A DNA stretch of 64,000 bases from UMGS692 sp963653425 (GCA_963653425.1 CAVJWC010000002.1:62001-126000), one strand, 5' to 3'; positions 26,727 through 35,957 are shown, counted from the stretch's first letter. Program-made: numbers and translations. The notes: a model not told the origin generated them from the letters alone.

Positions 26727-28202
26727 ATGGAAAACACGATATTAAGCAGTCATTGGGCAAAGATAAACGACAACGAATTTACCGTGAACGCGAGAATACT
26801 TGCCCGTCAGGATAATCTCGGAAACGTTCTTGCTTCCTCTGCCGACGTAACGGAAACAAAAGTCCATTGCGGAGAGGGCGAATTCCGACTTTCGGGAAGA
26901 ATAAACGTAAAAATACTGTGCGAAGACGAGGAAGGCAAACCTCTTTCCCTTAACTATAACGTGGATTACGACGAGAAGTTTACGGATAATAACGTAAAAC
27001 CCGACAGCAGACTCGGCGCGGAAGTCACGGCGGAAGAAATGAACGTTAACCTTCTCGGCGGAAGAGAAGCCGAAATTACGGTAAGATGCGGAGTTTCGGG
27101 CGAAATTCGGCTTGACAACCGAACGCAGACCGATTTACCCGAAGAAAACCTGATTATGAAAAAGGGAAACTGCCTTATAGGACGAATAAAAGCCGAGCTG
27201 AGCGAAGAATTTGTCGTTATCCACGAAATGCCCGTGCTTGCGGGAGAAACATTGCTTCAAACCGACGCGAAAGCCGTTCTCGGCGGAGTTTCGGTAAAGG
27301 ACGAAGTTATGACCGTTTCGGGTAAAATCTATTTTCAGACGGTTTATTCGTCGGAAGAAGGACTTCCCAAGGTGAATTTAACAGCCGTTCCTTTCAGCCA
27401 CGAAAGTCAGGCGAAAGATTTTGCCGACGGAACGGCTCTTGTAAGATTGAAGGTTACCGATACGCGCGTCAGAATAATCGAAGAAGAAAACGGCGTCTTT
27501 CTGAACGCGGAATTTACCCTTAAATTAACGGCGGTAAGTTTCGAATATACGAACGTGGAATGCGTAAAAGACTGTTACAGCGTAAATAACGAGCTTGAAT
27601 GCACCGAATCGGAGATAAGCGGAGCGATTTATAAAGGCGTGACGTCCGTTCAGGTGGGCTTTACGGGTAATATCGACTGCGAAAAACCCGTAGCGAGAGC
27701 TTTGGGCGTGTTCTGCGCGAAAGCTTCGTCGGTTTCTGCCGAAGCGGGCGACGGAAGCGTTCAGCTTTCGGGAATGGTTACGGGTAACTTCGTATACATA
27801 GACGCCGACGACAAACTCGGTTCGGCAGGATTTACACTTCCTTTCGCAGTGCTTGCGGGAGTGGAAGGCTGTACGAACGATTCGGAAATAATAGCCGACG
27901 CCGTAATTACCGACGCAGCCGTAAAAAGAAACGGAGCGGGAGCCGACGTCGCGGGAACGGTTACCGTTTCGGTTTACGTTATCGAAAACAGGAAAACCAA
28001 AGTCGTCTCGGGCGTCCTTCCGGGCGAAGAAAAACCGCCTGTGGATTGGACGGTTGAAGCCGTTATTGCCGAGGCGGGCGAGGACGCGTGGTCGGTAGGA
28101 AAGGCGCTTAATATGACGCCCGACGAAATAACCGAACTCAATCCGGAACTGAGTAAACCTCTTTCCGAGCCTCAGCGTATAGTAGTGTACAGAAAGTTGT
28201 AA
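26727..28202 (+). CDS. SPOCS (DUF3794) and LysM protein, SipL-like
   Basis: A 491-residue protein with repeated SPOCS-type beta domains (AEVTAEEMNVNLLGGREAEITV, then KVTDTRVRIIEEENGVFLNAEFTL and later copies). It ends in a LysM domain (VSVGK-like AWSVGKALNMTPDEITELNP). The SPOCS plus C-terminal LysM layout is that of SipL, which tethers SpoIVA to the spore coat in Clostridioides, so the organism probably sporulates. I place the start at 26727, after GAGGTG; the ATG at 26697 overlaps the -10 box. It stands alone, with terminators on both sides. Confidence 0.82.
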   Translation: MENTILSSHWAKINDNEFTVNARILARQDNLGNVLASSADVTETKVHCGEGEFRLSGRINVKILCEDEEGKPLSLNYNVDYDEKFTDNNVKPDSRLGAEVTAEEMNVNLLGGREAEITVRCGVSGEIRLDNRTQTDLPEENLIMKKGNCLIGRIKAELSEEFVVIHEMPVLAGETLLQTDAKAVLGGVSVKDEVMTVSGKIYFQTVYSSEEGLPKVNLTAVPFSHESQAKDFADGTALVRLKVTDTRVRIIEEENGVFLNAEFTLKLTAVSFEYTNVECVKDCYSVNNELECTESEISGAIYKGVTSVQVGFTGNIDCEKPVARALGVFCAKASSVSAEAGDGSVQLSGMVTGNFVYIDADDKLGSAGFTLPFAVLAGVEGCTNDSEIIADAVITDAAVKRNGAGADVAGTVTVSVYVIENRKTKVVSGVLPGEEKPPVDWTVEAVIAEAGEDAWSVGKALNMTPDEITELNPELSKPLSEPQRIVVYRKL

Positions 28203-28231
28203 TCAATAGTCTTAAAAACGAAAAAGGAATT

Positions 28232-28305
28232 TACGGCGCCCGCTCGGCACCTTCCCGCCCGCTACGCGGGCGACACCCTGCCGATTGAGCGCCGTAGTCG
28301 TTTTT
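28232..28305. terminator. Three-tier hairpin between convergent genes
   Basis: Outer stem TACGGCGC (28232-28239) with GCGCCGTA (28289-28296), middle TCGGCA/TGCCGA, inner GCCCGC/GCGGGC, then TTTTT from 28301. It separates sipL-like (+) and addB (-), and an A-rich stretch on the left side (28213-28226) would give a T run on the minus strand, so it may terminate both. Confidence 0.7.
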
Positions 28306-28346
28306 ACGTGTATTATTTGTCTGAAAAGCTATGTTTTTCGGTAAAA

Positions 28347-31300
28347 TTACCTTTTGGGCGAAGCCGAGGTATCGAAGAAAGGACAGATTCTCTCGTAATC
28401 GCAGAAGTCGCAGGTTTTTTCTACGGGGGTGGGCGCAATAAACCCTTCGTGGCAGGCTTTTATTGCGTTTTCGTACATTCTGAGAGTGTAAGCCTCGTAC
28501 TTTTCGAAGCCTTCTGAAGAAAGCACCTTTGATTTTGAGTAAAGTTCGCCGTCTTTTTTCGTAAAAATCCTGAGTTTCGTGCTTTCCTTCGTAAGAGAGA
28601 AATGCCTGTCTACGTGAGAGATGATTTCCGTGTTGCTGTCTGTAATTCCCGACCAGCAGAAAGGAACTTCGTCGTTTTTGAGGTAGCCGTCGCTTAAACG
28701 AAGGTAATATATTCCCACGACGTCGAATTCGTCTTTAAGAGCGGTGAGATAGGTGGTTAATTGCAGTTTTTTCCCTTTGTAAAGATCTTTTTCGTCGAAT
28801 TCCGCGCTTGTTTTTCCGCCCGTCTTGTAATCTATAACGATTGCTTTTCCTTGGAAAACGTCGGCGCGGTCGATTTTACCCGTGATTTTCGTCGTTCCGA
28901 AAGGAGTCGTTACTTTCACGCAATCGAATTTCTTTTCGAGATAAAGAGGTTTGAAATCGGAATTCTCTATCTGTTTTATCGCCGCCGTGAGAGTGGCTAT
29001 ACATTCGTTTTTAAGTTTGAGAAGGATTGCCGCGTTCTTTTCGCGTTCGAGGAAAGACTTTACGTATTCGTCCGACTGAACGGTTTTGTCGAAGATTTTT
29101 CCGCATCTTAAAGCCGTCTCTTCGGGCGTTTCGGAGTAATCGGGGTTACGGGTAAAGGGCAGAAGTCCCTTTTCGAGAACGGCGTGAACGATATTTCCGA
29201 TAATGGTCGCGGTAATGTCTTCGTCTTCGTCCTTGGGAACGAGATTCATCACGTAACGCAGATAATAGCGGTAAGGGCAGGAATAAAAGCTTTCTATACG
29301 GCTTGCGCTCATGGAAGAAAGCTGTTTTTCGGCTTTTTCGGGAAGAGTAACGTATTCCGCCTGAGGGGGCGCGATAAGCTCTGAAACGGGCGGACAACCC
29401 AGCATATAATAGAGCGGAGAGGCGTAAGAAAGAGGAAGTCCCGCCGAAAAATGGTCGCTGATTTTCTCTTTAAGAGCGTGAGAAGCCGCCGTTTTATTAG
29501 GATAATTCTCGTGCCTGCAGTCGAAACGCGTTTCAGCACGAAGCGCAAGCCCGTTTTCGTCGCAGAATATCCTGCGTAGAGTCTTTACGCATACCGACGG
29601 CAGAAGTTCCGTTCCGCCCACGGGGATAACCGAAGCGTAACTCACTCTGAAAGTTTCGCACGGTTCGAGGAAAAGCTGATAAATATCGAATTTCTCGCGC
29701 TTGTTGAGCGTTTTTACAGACGGACGTATATCCGCGCCGGCAAGAGCCAGAACTTCGAGATTTTCGTCCGAAAGAAGCCTTGAGTCGCTTTTGACAATGG
29801 GGAAAACTTCGTCGTTTGCGCCGAGAACGGCAACGTGACGGTAATTGTGCCTGCGCGCCTTAGCCATTTCGATGAATTCCACGCAGTTGCCCGTAAGGGG
29901 AATAAGCGAAAGATCGGCGGATTCCATGGCGCTTGAAAGAATATCCGAAAAAACTCTGAAACCGAGCATGGTTTCGCCTAAAATTTCGTCTACGGAATCA
30001 AGAATTTCAATAAGCTTCCGAGAGACCTGTTCGGAGTGAAGAGAAGCCGAAAAAAGCTCTTCTTTAGTGAGCATTTCCGAGAGAAGAAGCGTTCTTTCGT
30101 CGACGTTGGCGTCCGAAAGAAGCGTTCTTATCGCTTGGGTGTAAACGGAGGTCGGCGCGTTTTCGGGGAGGCGTTCCTTAAAGAGCGTTACGTATTGAGC
30201 GCGGACGGTTTCGGCTTGTTCGTACCAAGGCGAATCTTTCCCGTAAATAAAAGGTTTGTCGGTTATTTTGCAGTTGTATTTTCTTATGTAATTTCCGAAC
30301 GCGCATTTGTCCTCTTTCTGGGCGGAAAAATAGAAGTTTTCGGTAAAGGAGGTTATTCTGTCTACGGTCGGGCGATTTTCTTCCGAAAGACGGATAAACG
30401 ACGTTACGAACTGCCCTAAGGGCGTATCGAAAAGAGAAGTTTTGCGCTCGATGTAGTAGGGAATGCCGTACAGCGAAAAGATAGCGTTTACGGGCTGAAA
30501 ATAGGTTGACTTGTCGCTCATTATGACGGTGAAGTCGTCCGGGCGGTAACCGTTGCTTATCATTTCCGAAACGTACTTGGCAAGTCCTTCCACTTCGTCG
30601 GTGGGCGAAGCCCCGTTATAAAGCGAGAACTTTTCGGGGAGAACTCTCGGTTTTTCGGGAATAAGCGCACTTAAAAAGTATTTCTGCATAAAAGCCGTTT
30701 CTTCGTCCGGAACGTTGCCGAAAATTATGTCGAAGTTATCGGGTTTAAGCTTTTGCTTGTTTATGAGTTTTTCCGCCGTCTGACGAACGGCATCGAAAAC
30801 TTCGTTGTCATACAGGCACGCGTGAGATTCTTCTCCCGAATAAGTACAGGAAACGGTAACCGATTTTGCGTGCAGAATAAGCTTTTCCACGATGGAAAGT
30901 TCCTGCGCGGAAAAGTTGTCGAAGTCTTTGAAATAGAAATGCGACTTGGCGACGAGAGGAGAATAGGGAATAACGTCGAAAAGCGAAGTGAGTTTATCCG
31001 CGCTGTCCGCGTAGCCCTGACTCAGATATTCGAGGTATTTTTCGTAAACCAGCCTGATGTCGCCGATTTTTCCGCGTAATCTTTCGGGAAGTTTCTCGGG
31101 CTGAATATCCTGAGGCTTTACGAGAGAATAACGAAGCTGATTTATAACGTCCAGAAGGGATTTTACAAGCCCGTAAGTAATCCCTCCCGTCAGAAGAATT
31201 TTAAGCGAGGATTTGTTTTCCGAAAGCAGTTTTGTGAGTATAAGAAGGCATTTGTCACTGCTTACGTAATTCGAATTTACGGGCGCAAGTCGGGAAGAAA

Positions 31301-31502
31301 GCCTTCTTAAAGTCGTTACCTGAACGTTCAGACAGGTGCCGAGAAGAGAAAGAAGTTCTTTTTCCGCGTTAAGCGTGTATCTGTCGGGAACGACCAGAAG
31401 GTAGTTTTCCGAAAGATTCCCGATGTCGGCGTTTTTTATGCTCGAAAGAAGCATTTCGTTCGCTCCCGAAAGAACGGGGTGCGCTATAAGAGTAAGTTTC
31501 AT
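28347..31502 (-). CDS. addB: AddB-like ATP-dependent deoxyribonuclease subunit B
   Basis: A 1051-residue UvrD-like/RecB-nuclease protein. The C-terminal nuclease contains GKIDRADVFQGKAIVIDYKTG. The Fe-S cysteines C742 (SFYSCPYRYYLRYVMNL), C1031, C1034 and C1040 (CDFCDYERICPF) are arranged as in AddB. At the N-terminus, where AddB normally has a GRSGSGKT-like Walker A, this protein reads LIAHPVLSGANEMLLSS, so the nucleotide motif is lost. No addA is adjacent, although addB and addA usually form an operon. The start at 31502 follows GGAGGG. The function would be double-strand break resection with an AddA encoded elsewhere. Confidence 0.88.
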   Translation of the reverse strand: MKLTLIAHPVLSGANEMLLSSIKNADIGNLSENYLLVVPDRYTLNAEKELLSLLGTCLNVQVTTLRRLSSRLAPVNSNYVSSDKCLLILTKLLSENKSSLKILLTGGITYGLVKSLLDVINQLRYSLVKPQDIQPEKLPERLRGKIGDIRLVYEKYLEYLSQGYADSADKLTSLFDVIPYSPLVAKSHFYFKDFDNFSAQELSIVEKLILHAKSVTVSCTYSGEESHACLYDNEVFDAVRQTAEKLINKQKLKPDNFDIIFGNVPDEETAFMQKYFLSALIPEKPRVLPEKFSLYNGASPTDEVEGLAKYVSEMISNGYRPDDFTVIMSDKSTYFQPVNAIFSLYGIPYYIERKTSLFDTPLGQFVTSFIRLSEENRPTVDRITSFTENFYFSAQKEDKCAFGNYIRKYNCKITDKPFIYGKDSPWYEQAETVRAQYVTLFKERLPENAPTSVYTQAIRTLLSDANVDERTLLLSEMLTKEELFSASLHSEQVSRKLIEILDSVDEILGETMLGFRVFSDILSSAMESADLSLIPLTGNCVEFIEMAKARRHNYRHVAVLGANDEVFPIVKSDSRLLSDENLEVLALAGADIRPSVKTLNKREKFDIYQLFLEPCETFRVSYASVIPVGGTELLPSVCVKTLRRIFCDENGLALRAETRFDCRHENYPNKTAASHALKEKISDHFSAGLPLSYASPLYYMLGCPPVSELIAPPQAEYVTLPEKAEKQLSSMSASRIESFYSCPYRYYLRYVMNLVPKDEDEDITATIIGNIVHAVLEKGLLPFTRNPDYSETPEETALRCGKIFDKTVQSDEYVKSFLEREKNAAILLKLKNECIATLTAAIKQIENSDFKPLYLEKKFDCVKVTTPFGTTKITGKIDRADVFQGKAIVIDYKTGGKTSAEFDEKDLYKGKKLQLTTYLTALKDEFDVVGIYYLRLSDGYLKNDEVPFCWSGITDSNTEIISHVDRHFSLTKESTKLRIFTKKDGELYSKSKVLSSEGFEKYEAYTLRMYENAIKACHEGFIAPTPVEKTCDFCDYERICPFFDTSASPKR

Positions 31503-31572
31503 TTTTCCCTCCGTTTTTATTGTATCACATTTTCCTTTTTCGCGCAAGCCGTCTTCGCGTTTGCTTAAATCG

Positions 31573-31601
31573 GTGACAAACCCGTTATTTTGTGGTATAA
31601 T
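31573..31601 (+). promoter_or_regulatory. Promoter of the YjjG-like phosphatase gene
   Basis: GTGACA (31573-31578), 17-base spacer, TATAAT (31596-31601). The predicted 65-base leader contains a hairpin (AAAGATA/TATCTTT, 31625-31641) enclosed by ATTACC/GGTAAT. Confidence 0.65.
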
Positions 31602-31672
31602 TCAAAGAAAATCCGATTACCTATAAAGATAGCGTTATCTTTACGGGTAATTACCGCGTAAAAAGGGAAACG

Positions 31673-32395
31673 ATGTACGAAATACTGCTGTTTGATCTGG
31701 ATAACACCCTGCTTGACTTCGATAAGTGCGAAGATTACGGGCTTAAAAAGTTAGCCCAAAGGTTCGGTATTGCCGACGAAAAGACGTTCAGAGCCGAGTA
31801 CGACAAGGTAAACGGAGGGCTTTGGCTGGCTATAGAAAGGGGCGAAACCGACTTCGATACGCTTGCGGAAAGCCGTTTTGCGCTCACTATGGAGCATTTC
31901 GGCGTGAAAGTGGACGGAAAGGAGTGGAACGAGATTTACACCGATTACCTTGCCGACGGATGCTTTCCGATAAGCGGAGCGGTGGACCTTATTAAGGATT
32001 TGAGCCGGAATCACCGCGTTTTTATCGTTACCAACGGGCTTATAAAGGTGCAGAAAAAACGAATAAGAGAAAGCGGTATGCTTCCGTATATAGAAGACGT
32101 TTTCGTTTCGCAGACTTTTGGCGTAAGTAAGCCCGACGTCAGATTTTTCGAAATTATCGCAGGCAAAATTCAAGGTTTTTCCAAAGAAAAAGCCTTGCTT
32201 ATCGGCGATTCGCTTTCGTCGGACATAAAGGGCGGAAATTCTTCCGGAATAGCTACCGTCTGGTATAATCCCCGCTTTCTCGCGCTTAAAGAAGGCTTCA
32301 AGCCCGACTTCGTGATCTCTTCCCTCGAAGAAGTCAAAGCAATTGCGGATAAACAGCCTGCGATTGCGGATAAGTCGCCGATTGCGAATAAGTAG
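31673..32395 (+). CDS. HAD-family phosphatase, YjjG type
   Basis: A 240-residue phosphatase. LLFDLDNTLLDFDKCE carries the nucleophile, VFIVTNGLIKVQKKR motif II, FGVSKPDVRFF the Lys, and LLIGDSLSSDIKGGNSSGI the Mg2+ site. The pattern matches the YjjG noncanonical nucleotide 5'-phosphatase group (house-cleaning). The last 20 residues are a duplicated tail (ADKQPAIADKSPIANK) encoded by an approximately 21-base tandem repeat and have no counterpart in the family. GGG is the only weak ribosome-binding signal. Confidence 0.85.
   Translation: MYEILLFDLDNTLLDFDKCEDYGLKKLAQRFGIADEKTFRAEYDKVNGGLWLAIERGETDFDTLAESRFALTMEHFGVKVDGKEWNEIYTDYLADGCFPISGAVDLIKDLSRNHRVFIVTNGLIKVQKKRIRESGMLPYIEDVFVSQTFGVSKPDVRFFEIIAGKIQGFSKEKALLIGDSLSSDIKGGNSSGIATVWYNPRFLALKEGFKPDFVISSLEEVKAIADKQPAIADKSPIANK
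32342..32395 (+). repeat. Tandem repeat at the 3' end of the YjjG-like gene
   Basis: ATTGCGGATAA or ATTGCGAATAA begins at 32342, 32363 and 32381 (spacings 21 and 18). The repeat encodes the IADK tail and includes the stop codon, so slippage would lengthen or shorten the protein. Confidence 0.7.
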
Positions 32396-32510
32396 TTTAC
32401 GATAAGCGAAACCACAAAAAACAAACCGTAAATTGCAAAAGACACACCAAAAACACGCAAAAAACGCAATTTGCAAAAAACACCCTAAAAACACGCAAAA
32501 AACAGCAAAA

Positions 32511-32538
32511 AAACCGTCTTTTTTATAAAAGGCGGTTT
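32511..32538. terminator. Bidirectional terminator between yjjG-like and murG
   Basis: Twelve-base stem (32511-32522 with 32527-32538, one G-U pair) around TTAT. It overlaps the murG stop codon. The A-rich flank upstream (32490-32512) provides a T run for the minus strand. Confidence 0.7.
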
Positions 32539-33566
32539 ATTATATAGTCTTCCATAATCGAGTCGCTTTTGATAAAGCCACCGAGATTCCGTTTGATTTC
32601 GTCGCGGTGAATAAACAGGTTTTCTATTTCGGTTTTCAGGGAAAGCGGAGTAAGTTCTTTCTCGCGAAGGACTTTCGCGCAACCCTTTTTCTCGTAAAAT
32701 TCGGCGTTTCTGAGCTGTTCTCCGCGACTTCCCGATTCGAGAGGAACGAGCAGAGCGGGCAGATTGTTTGCGGTAAGTTCTGAGAGAGTGTTGCTTCCCG
32801 CGCGCGACAAAACCACGTCCGCACAGGCGTAAAAATCCCCGATTTTATGAGCGAATTCCCGTTGATAAAGTCCGTCGCCCCTTCCCGAAACGGCTTTGTT
32901 TCTGCCCGTTAAAGCAATGACGTTGAACTTTTCGGTGAGAAAGCCCAGAGACGCCGAGAGAGCCGAGTTGATTCTTTCGGAACCCAATGAGCCTCCGAGA
33001 ACCAGAAGCACGGGCTTTTTGCGTGAAAAACGGCACTCTTTGAGAGCGTTTTCGGCGTTCCCGAAAACTTCTTCTCTTAAAGGAACGGCGCATAGAACGC
33101 CTTTTTTACCCGATTGTTTTACGGCGTTCGGAAAAACCGCGAACATCTTTTCCACTAAGGGCAGACAGAGACGGTTGGCAAGCCCCAAGGAAAAGTCGCT
33201 TTCGTGCGCAATCGCAGGTATCTTCAGCTTTTTCGACGCAATAACGACGGGCAGACCTCCGTATCCGCCTTTTGACACCACGATGTCGGGTTTATAGAGA
33301 GACAAAAACCCTTCACAGCTTTTTACCGATAAATAAAGTCTCTTTGGAAGCCTGAAAAGTTCGGGCGAAAGTTTCCTTTTAAGCTTCACGGCAGGGAATT
33401 CCGAATAAAACACGCCTTTTTCGGCAAAGGGTTTTATAAGCGTTCTTTCTATTCCGCCGACGCCCAAGTAGCACATGGAAAAACGCCCCGAAAACTTCTC
33501 TATAAGGGCTATATTGGGAGTAACGTGACCTGCGGTTCCTCCACCGCAAAACAATATCTTTTTCAT
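32523..33566 (-). CDS. murG: MurG, UDP-GlcNAc:undecaprenyl-PP-MurNAc-pentapeptide transferase
   Basis: A 347-residue GT28 glycosyltransferase that converts lipid I to lipid II at the inner membrane face. GGGTAGHVTPNIALIE is the lipid-pyrophosphate glycine loop, VLGGSLGSERIN the second, and LSRAGSNTLSELTANNLPALLVPL the UDP-GlcNAc site. GAGAGGCGG precedes the start. It is isolated from other mur or division genes here. A TATAAT (minus, 33645-33640) and a hairpin with TAATTCGGT/ACCGAATTA arms (33604-33643) lie in its leader. Confidence 0.95.
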   Translation of the reverse strand: MKKILFCGGGTAGHVTPNIALIEKFSGRFSMCYLGVGGIERTLIKPFAEKGVFYSEFPAVKLKRKLSPELFRLPKRLYLSVKSCEGFLSLYKPDIVVSKGGYGGLPVVIASKKLKIPAIAHESDFSLGLANRLCLPLVEKMFAVFPNAVKQSGKKGVLCAVPLREEVFGNAENALKECRFSRKKPVLLVLGGSLGSERINSALSASLGFLTEKFNVIALTGRNKAVSGRGDGLYQREFAHKIGDFYACADVVLSRAGSNTLSELTANNLPALLVPLESGSRGEQLRNAEFYEKKGCAKVLREKELTPLSLKTEIENLFIHRDEIKRNLGGFIKSDSIMEDYIINRLL

Positions 33567-33675
33567 ATCCGCCTCTCTTTGCTCGTAAGTAGTTCCGATA
33601 GTTTAATTCGGTTGAATCATATTCCCCGATTCAGACCGAATTATACCCGCTTTCTTTATTATACGCGTAAAACTC

Positions 33676-33839
33676 AGCCTTCCATTCGTTCTCACCGATA
33701 TTTTCAGGGGAACGAATAGGTTCAGTCGTCGCTGAACTCCGCAAAACACGAACAACCCCGACTAAAATCCGCAAAACGCGAATAACCTCCGCTAAAATCC
33801 GACGAACGAAAACTTACGGGGAATAAAGAACGGAACGCT
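33676..33839. repeat. Dispersed palindromic repeat, 164-bp copy
   Basis: The left arm begins AGCCTTCCATTCGTTCTCAC and is followed by the core TTTTCAGGGGAACGAATAGGTT. The right arm reads AATAAAGAACGGAACGCT, the reverse complement of the family left end. The interior has short AACCCCGAC/AACCTCCGC-like repeats. Confidence 0.65.
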
Positions 33840-33875
33840 TTCGGAAACAATTTGCAAAAATCGTCTGAAAATCGC

Positions 33876-33903
33876 TTGATAATTTGCGGAAAATATGTAA
33901 AAT
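33876..33903 (+). promoter_or_regulatory. Promoter of the serine hydrolase gene
   Basis: TTGATA (33876-33881), 16-base spacer, TAAAAT (33898-33903). The repeat element at 33908 starts where transcription is predicted to begin. Confidence 0.6.
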
Positions 33904-33907
33904 AATA

Positions 33908-33972
33908 GGTGTTACGTTCTTTATAACCGATGTTTTCTGGGGAATAAATCGGTTTAAGTTATAAATAACGCC
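33908..33972. repeat. Dispersed palindromic repeat, 65-bp copy in a 5' leader
   Basis: The shortest copy. Ends GGTGTTA.../...TAACGCC pair, TTTATAAC pairs with GTTATAAA, and the core AACCGAT (33925-33931) faces ATCGGTT (33948-33954). It would fold into one long hairpin in the leader RNA. Confidence 0.65.
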
Positions 33973-34003
33973 AAGTAATGAATTTATTGCGTGAGGTTTA
34001 CGA

Positions 34004-35839
34004 ATGGACATTAAATATTCTTCCAATCTCGTCAGACTGCTTTTAAGCATTGCCGACAAAAAAAGCGCTACCAATACGGTTATAGACACTCCTCCTCAGA
34101 AGGTTCTGCTTACTCCCGAAAGGACGGACGAAGGCGAAACCGATTTGCCCAAGACTCTTCCGCAGGCTGTCGGAGTAAGTTCCGAACGGGTAAAGGCTTA
34201 TTTCGACGCCATAGAAAGCGACGGCTCTGTCTTTCCGCACAGCATTTTAATAGCCAAGGACGGTTTCGAAATAGCAAGAAAAGAATGGGGACCTTATTCC
34301 GCCGAAAGATGGCACACGAGTTATTCCATGGCAAAAACTTTGGTGGGAATAGCCGTAGGTTTTCTTATCGAAGAGGGAAGAGTTACTCTCGACTCGAGAA
34401 TTTTCAAGATATTCGAAAAGAAACTGCCCTTCTTTACCACCAACATCAAGCTCTTTACGCTTACCGTAAGACATCTGCTTACCATGCAGTCGGGCGTAAG
34501 TTTCAACGAAGCGGGTTCGGTCAGCAGCGATAACTGGATTTCGTCCTTCCTTTCTTCGCAGATAACCTTCGAACCGGGCAAAGGCTTCAATTACAACAGT
34601 ATGAACACTTATATGCTGTCGGCTGTCGTTAAGGAAGTTACGGGCGAAGGTCTGGTGGAATATCTCACTCCGAGACTTTTCGATCCTCTTGGAATCAAGC
34701 GTATTTTCTGGGAAAAAAGCCCCGACGGAATAGAAAAAGGCGGTTGGGGACTGTTTATAACGCCCAAGGATATGCTTAAATTAGGCGTTCTTTTCGCGCG
34801 CAAAGGACTGTGGAACGGACAGAGAGTGGTTTCTCCCGAATGGATAGAAGAAATGGGCGCAAAGCAGGCGGACGTTCCCGAAAACGTTTCGAGGTACAGT
34901 TACGGCTACCAGATGTGGCATTCCGATAACCCCGAACAGTGCATTTTCAACGGGCTTTTCGGTCAGAATATCAATATCTTCAAAAAGAGCGGAATAGTCG
35001 TCGCAAGTACCGCCGGCAACTGCGATATGTTCCATTCAAACAACTTCTTCCGTATTTCGGAAGAGTTCTGGGGATACCCCGAAAGACTTATAGAGGACGG
35101 TCAGGAACTTCCCGACGGACTTCAGACCTACGACAGAACGGCTAAATTCTACGTGGACGACGCTGCTAAATGCGTGGCAGGTTTCCCCGAAGAACTTAAA
35201 AAGTACGATAAAGTCGTATACGAAATGAACTCCAAAAAGGCGAAAAACACGGGCGTTTTACCGCTGTTTTTGCAGATGACGCAGAACAACTACACCACGG
35301 GCGTGGATAAGATAGGTTTTGCGGTGAGAGACGGCGTTTTCAGTATCGATTTCACCGAAGGAACGGAAGCCTTTTCCGTACCCGTAGGTTTCGGAAAGGA
35401 CGAAGAAGCGGTTTTCCGTTTCGGCGGAGAGGTTTACGCCATCGCTTCGGAAGGCGTTCTGACGGAAGACGAAGACGGCGTGCCTTGTCTTAAAGTCAGA
35501 ATAAGCTTTACCGAAACCGCTTCGGTCAGATATATAAAGTTCTTCTTCTACGAAGAGGATATAAGGACTTACTGGAACGAAACGCCCGGCGCGCTCTTCC
35601 TTGACAAAGGTTTCCTGAGTATTCTCAACGGAGTGAGAAAGAACAGACTTTTCGGCGGAGTTGCCGGAAAAGTGGACGTGGATTACTTCTCCGAACAGTT
35701 CAAAAAGCTCTTCGAGTCGGAAGCTTACGGAAGAAAGACCGATTCCGAAGACGACAAGAGAGTTTTCGGCGCGCGTCACTGCGACGAAATCAACCGCGAA
35801 GCTTTCCTTGAAATCATAGCCGAAGACGACGAAGACTAA
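34004..35839 (+). CDS. Beta-lactamase-family serine hydrolase
   Basis: A 611-residue protein with an N-terminal class C beta-lactamase/esterase domain (about 45-350). S108-M-A-K111 in TSYSMAKTLVG is the nucleophile motif, FNYNSMNTYML the Tyr-x-Asn motif, and the family blocks GWGLFITPKDMLKLG and RYSYGYQMWH follow. The C-terminal 250 residues match no domain I know. There is no signal peptide, so it appears cytoplasmic. Members include 6-aminohexanoate-dimer hydrolases and esterases, so the substrate cannot be assigned. GTGAGG precedes the ATG. Confidence 0.85.
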   Translation: MDIKYSSNLVRLLLSIADKKSATNTVIDTPPQKVLLTPERTDEGETDLPKTLPQAVGVSSERVKAYFDAIESDGSVFPHSILIAKDGFEIARKEWGPYSAERWHTSYSMAKTLVGIAVGFLIEEGRVTLDSRIFKIFEKKLPFFTTNIKLFTLTVRHLLTMQSGVSFNEAGSVSSDNWISSFLSSQITFEPGKGFNYNSMNTYMLSAVVKEVTGEGLVEYLTPRLFDPLGIKRIFWEKSPDGIEKGGWGLFITPKDMLKLGVLFARKGLWNGQRVVSPEWIEEMGAKQADVPENVSRYSYGYQMWHSDNPEQCIFNGLFGQNINIFKKSGIVVASTAGNCDMFHSNNFFRISEEFWGYPERLIEDGQELPDGLQTYDRTAKFYVDDAAKCVAGFPEELKKYDKVVYEMNSKKAKNTGVLPLFLQMTQNNYTTGVDKIGFAVRDGVFSIDFTEGTEAFSVPVGFGKDEEAVFRFGGEVYAIASEGVLTEDEDGVPCLKVRISFTETASVRYIKFFFYEEDIRTYWNETPGALFLDKGFLSILNGVRKNRLFGGVAGKVDVDYFSEQFKKLFESEAYGRKTDSEDDKRVFGARHCDEINREAFLEIIAEDDED

Positions 35840-35851
35840 ATTATAAACGTC

Positions 35852-35905
35852 GGTATTCCGTTCGTTAGCACTCGTATTTTTACGGAAACGAATCGGTTTA
35901 GCCTT
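35852..35905. repeat. Dispersed palindromic repeat, left-end fragment
   Basis: GTATTCCGTTCGTTAGCACT followed by the core TATTTTTACGGAAACGAATCGGTTTAGCC (split here by a single-base change from the family form). It begins 13 bases after the serine hydrolase stop. A clear right arm is missing. Confidence 0.55.
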
Positions 35906-35957
35906 CACACAAAAAACGCAAAAGCGTTGCTTTCTTTATAGACGATTGCGTAACGTT

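Larger units (their letters stand above)
33567..34003. other. Non-coding region between murG and the serine hydrolase gene
   Basis: Holds the murG leader hairpin (33604-33643), one 164-bp palindromic repeat (33676-33839), a plus-strand promoter (33876-33903), a shorter repeat copy (33908-33972) and an SD sequence for the downstream gene. No coding potential is seen. Confidence 0.65.
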
